Assembly (NCBI GenBank): GCA_937873555.1 | Contig: CALMWN010000411.1 | Span: 1 to 15,096 of the forward strand | DNA: 15,096 nucleotides | From: an uncultured Clostridia bacterium | Lineage (GTDB): Bacteria; Bacillota; Clostridia; Acetivibrionales; CALMWN01 | Direction: 5' to 3' | Part shown: positions 14,430 through 15,096 of the stretch, piece by piece | Position numbering within the stretch: position 1 is the stretch's first letter | Layout: the number at the start of each line of letters is the position of its first letter | Translations under genes and position numbers: made by a program | Notes under the pieces: generated by a model | Told to the model about the DNA's origin: nothing | The model's database searches: none | Seen by the model: only the letters and a program-made list of their open reading frames with translations

Positions 14430-15096
14430 CTATCTTCCACCCATACCGGTAATAGATATTCCCTCTACCAGGTATCTCTGAAAAAATGCATAGATTATCA
14501 TGCTCGGAATAATTGCAATCGAGGCCGCCGCCATCATACCGCTCCAATCGGTGCCGTACTGCCCGTTGAACATGTATATCCCAAGCGGAATGGTTTTGCA
14601 TCTATCTGTATTTGTAATTATCAATGGCCATAAAAAGGACTTCCACTGGCCTATAAACGTGAAAATAGAAAGAGTGGCTATTCCCGGTTTGGCCATAGGC
14701 ATTATTATCCTGAAATACAGGCCGAATGCCGAGCACCCATCTATCCGGCCTGCTTCTTCCATCTCATACGGGATGGTAAGGAAGAACTGCCTGAGAAGAA
14801 AAGTGCCGAAGGCTGTGAATGCAGAAGGTACTATCATCGCCTGGAACGTATCGCTCCAGCCGAAGTGCTTCATCAGTAGAAATAACGGTATGACGGTAAC
14901 CTGCTGCGGTATCATAAGCGTGCCCAGATATATCAGAAACAGGGTATCCCTGCCTCTGAACCTCAACCTGGAAAAGGCATACGCTGCCAGGCTTGAGGTT
15001 GTCACAGCCAGAACAGTGGTAGCCAAAGCAACAAAAACCGAATTAAGCAGGAATCTTCCAAAAGGAAAAAAGGTCCAGGCCCGCACATAATTGGAC
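14430..15096 (-). CDS. Sugar ABC transporter permease (MalG-like, CUT1), C-terminal part
   Basis: The last 222 residues of a second CUT1 permease; the frame is open through the right edge, so the start lies outside the window and the GTG at 15086 is internal. Hydrophobic segments include FLLNSVFVALATTVLAVTTS, LFLIYLGTLMIPQQVTVIPL and MMAAASIAIIPSMIIYAFF. The EAA loop reads EMEEAGRIDGCSAFGLYFRI and the end is GISITGMGGR, as in MalG homologues. It is about as long as, but clearly different from, the permease at 6083-6922, so the region encodes two importers. The next gene starts 38 bp downstream, which suggests one operon with the GHL6 and URO-D-like genes. Confidence 0.93.
   Translation of the reverse strand, partial: SNYVRAWTFFPFGRFLLNSVFVALATTVLAVTTSSLAAYAFSRLRFRGRDTLFLIYLGTLMIPQQVTVIPLFLLMKHFGWSDTFQAMIVPSAFTAFGTFLLRQFFLTIPYEMEEAGRIDGCSAFGLYFRIIMPMAKPGIATLSIFTFIGQWKSFLWPLIITNTDRCKTIPLGIYMFNGQYGTDWSGMMAAASIAIIPSMIIYAFFQRYLVEGISITGMGGR

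Noticed and set aside
14500..15090. A 196-codon plus-strand frame opposite the right-edge permease
   Set aside because: Antisense to a well-supported permease with conserved EAA loop; its translation has no family features.

Overview
The window looks like a carbohydrate-utilisation region of a low-GC Gram-positive bacterium, most likely a member of the Clostridia. Signs of this are strong GGAGG-type ribosome binding sites, a lipoprotein sugar-binding component, CUT1-type sugar ABC permeases with no ATPase gene beside them, sigma-A-like promoters, and AT-rich intergenic DNA. The species cannot be named from this sequence alone. Every intact gene lies on the minus strand, so transcription runs from high to low coordinates. 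No rRNA, tRNA, CRISPR array or transposase gene was seen.

Layout in the direction of transcription. (1) 15096-11316: the end of a CUT1 permease gene (cut by the window edge), then a GHL6-type putative glycoside hydrolase and a URO-D-superfamily protein, with gaps of 38 and 34 bp; this looks like one operon. (2) 11042-10032: a Gfo/Idh/MocA dehydrogenase after a 273-bp gap that holds a degenerate repeat. (3) 10031-9387: a 645-bp AT-rich regulatory region with two copies of a palindromic repeat and a very good sigma-A promoter (TTGACA-17-TAAAAT). (4) 9386-1924: an apparent second operon of solute-binding lipoprotein, two permeases, an FAD-dependent oxidoreductase and a large GH67/GH20-like putative glycosidase, ending at a clear terminator. 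(5) 1923-1610: the remnant of a secreted Ig-like-domain protein on the plus strand. (6) 1609-626: an aldo/keto reductase with its own terminator. (7) 625-280: repeats, two LacI/cre-like palindromes and a good promoter. (8) 279-1: the start of a ROK sugar kinase.

How the genes may work together: two oligosaccharide importers feed two unusual, apparently cytoplasmic glycoside hydrolases (no signal peptide is visible on either). Three different redox enzymes (FAD, Gfo/Idh and AKR families) and a URO-D-like protein could process an oxidised, methylated or otherwise unusual sugar, and the ROK kinase would phosphorylate a released hexose. The imported glycan and the chemistry are inference, because none of these families fixes a substrate. 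The most notable non-coding structure is a roughly 100-bp palindromic element present in three copies (near 391-500, 9552-9625 and 9898-9998), together with a second degenerate repeat family near 518-600 and 11072-11153.
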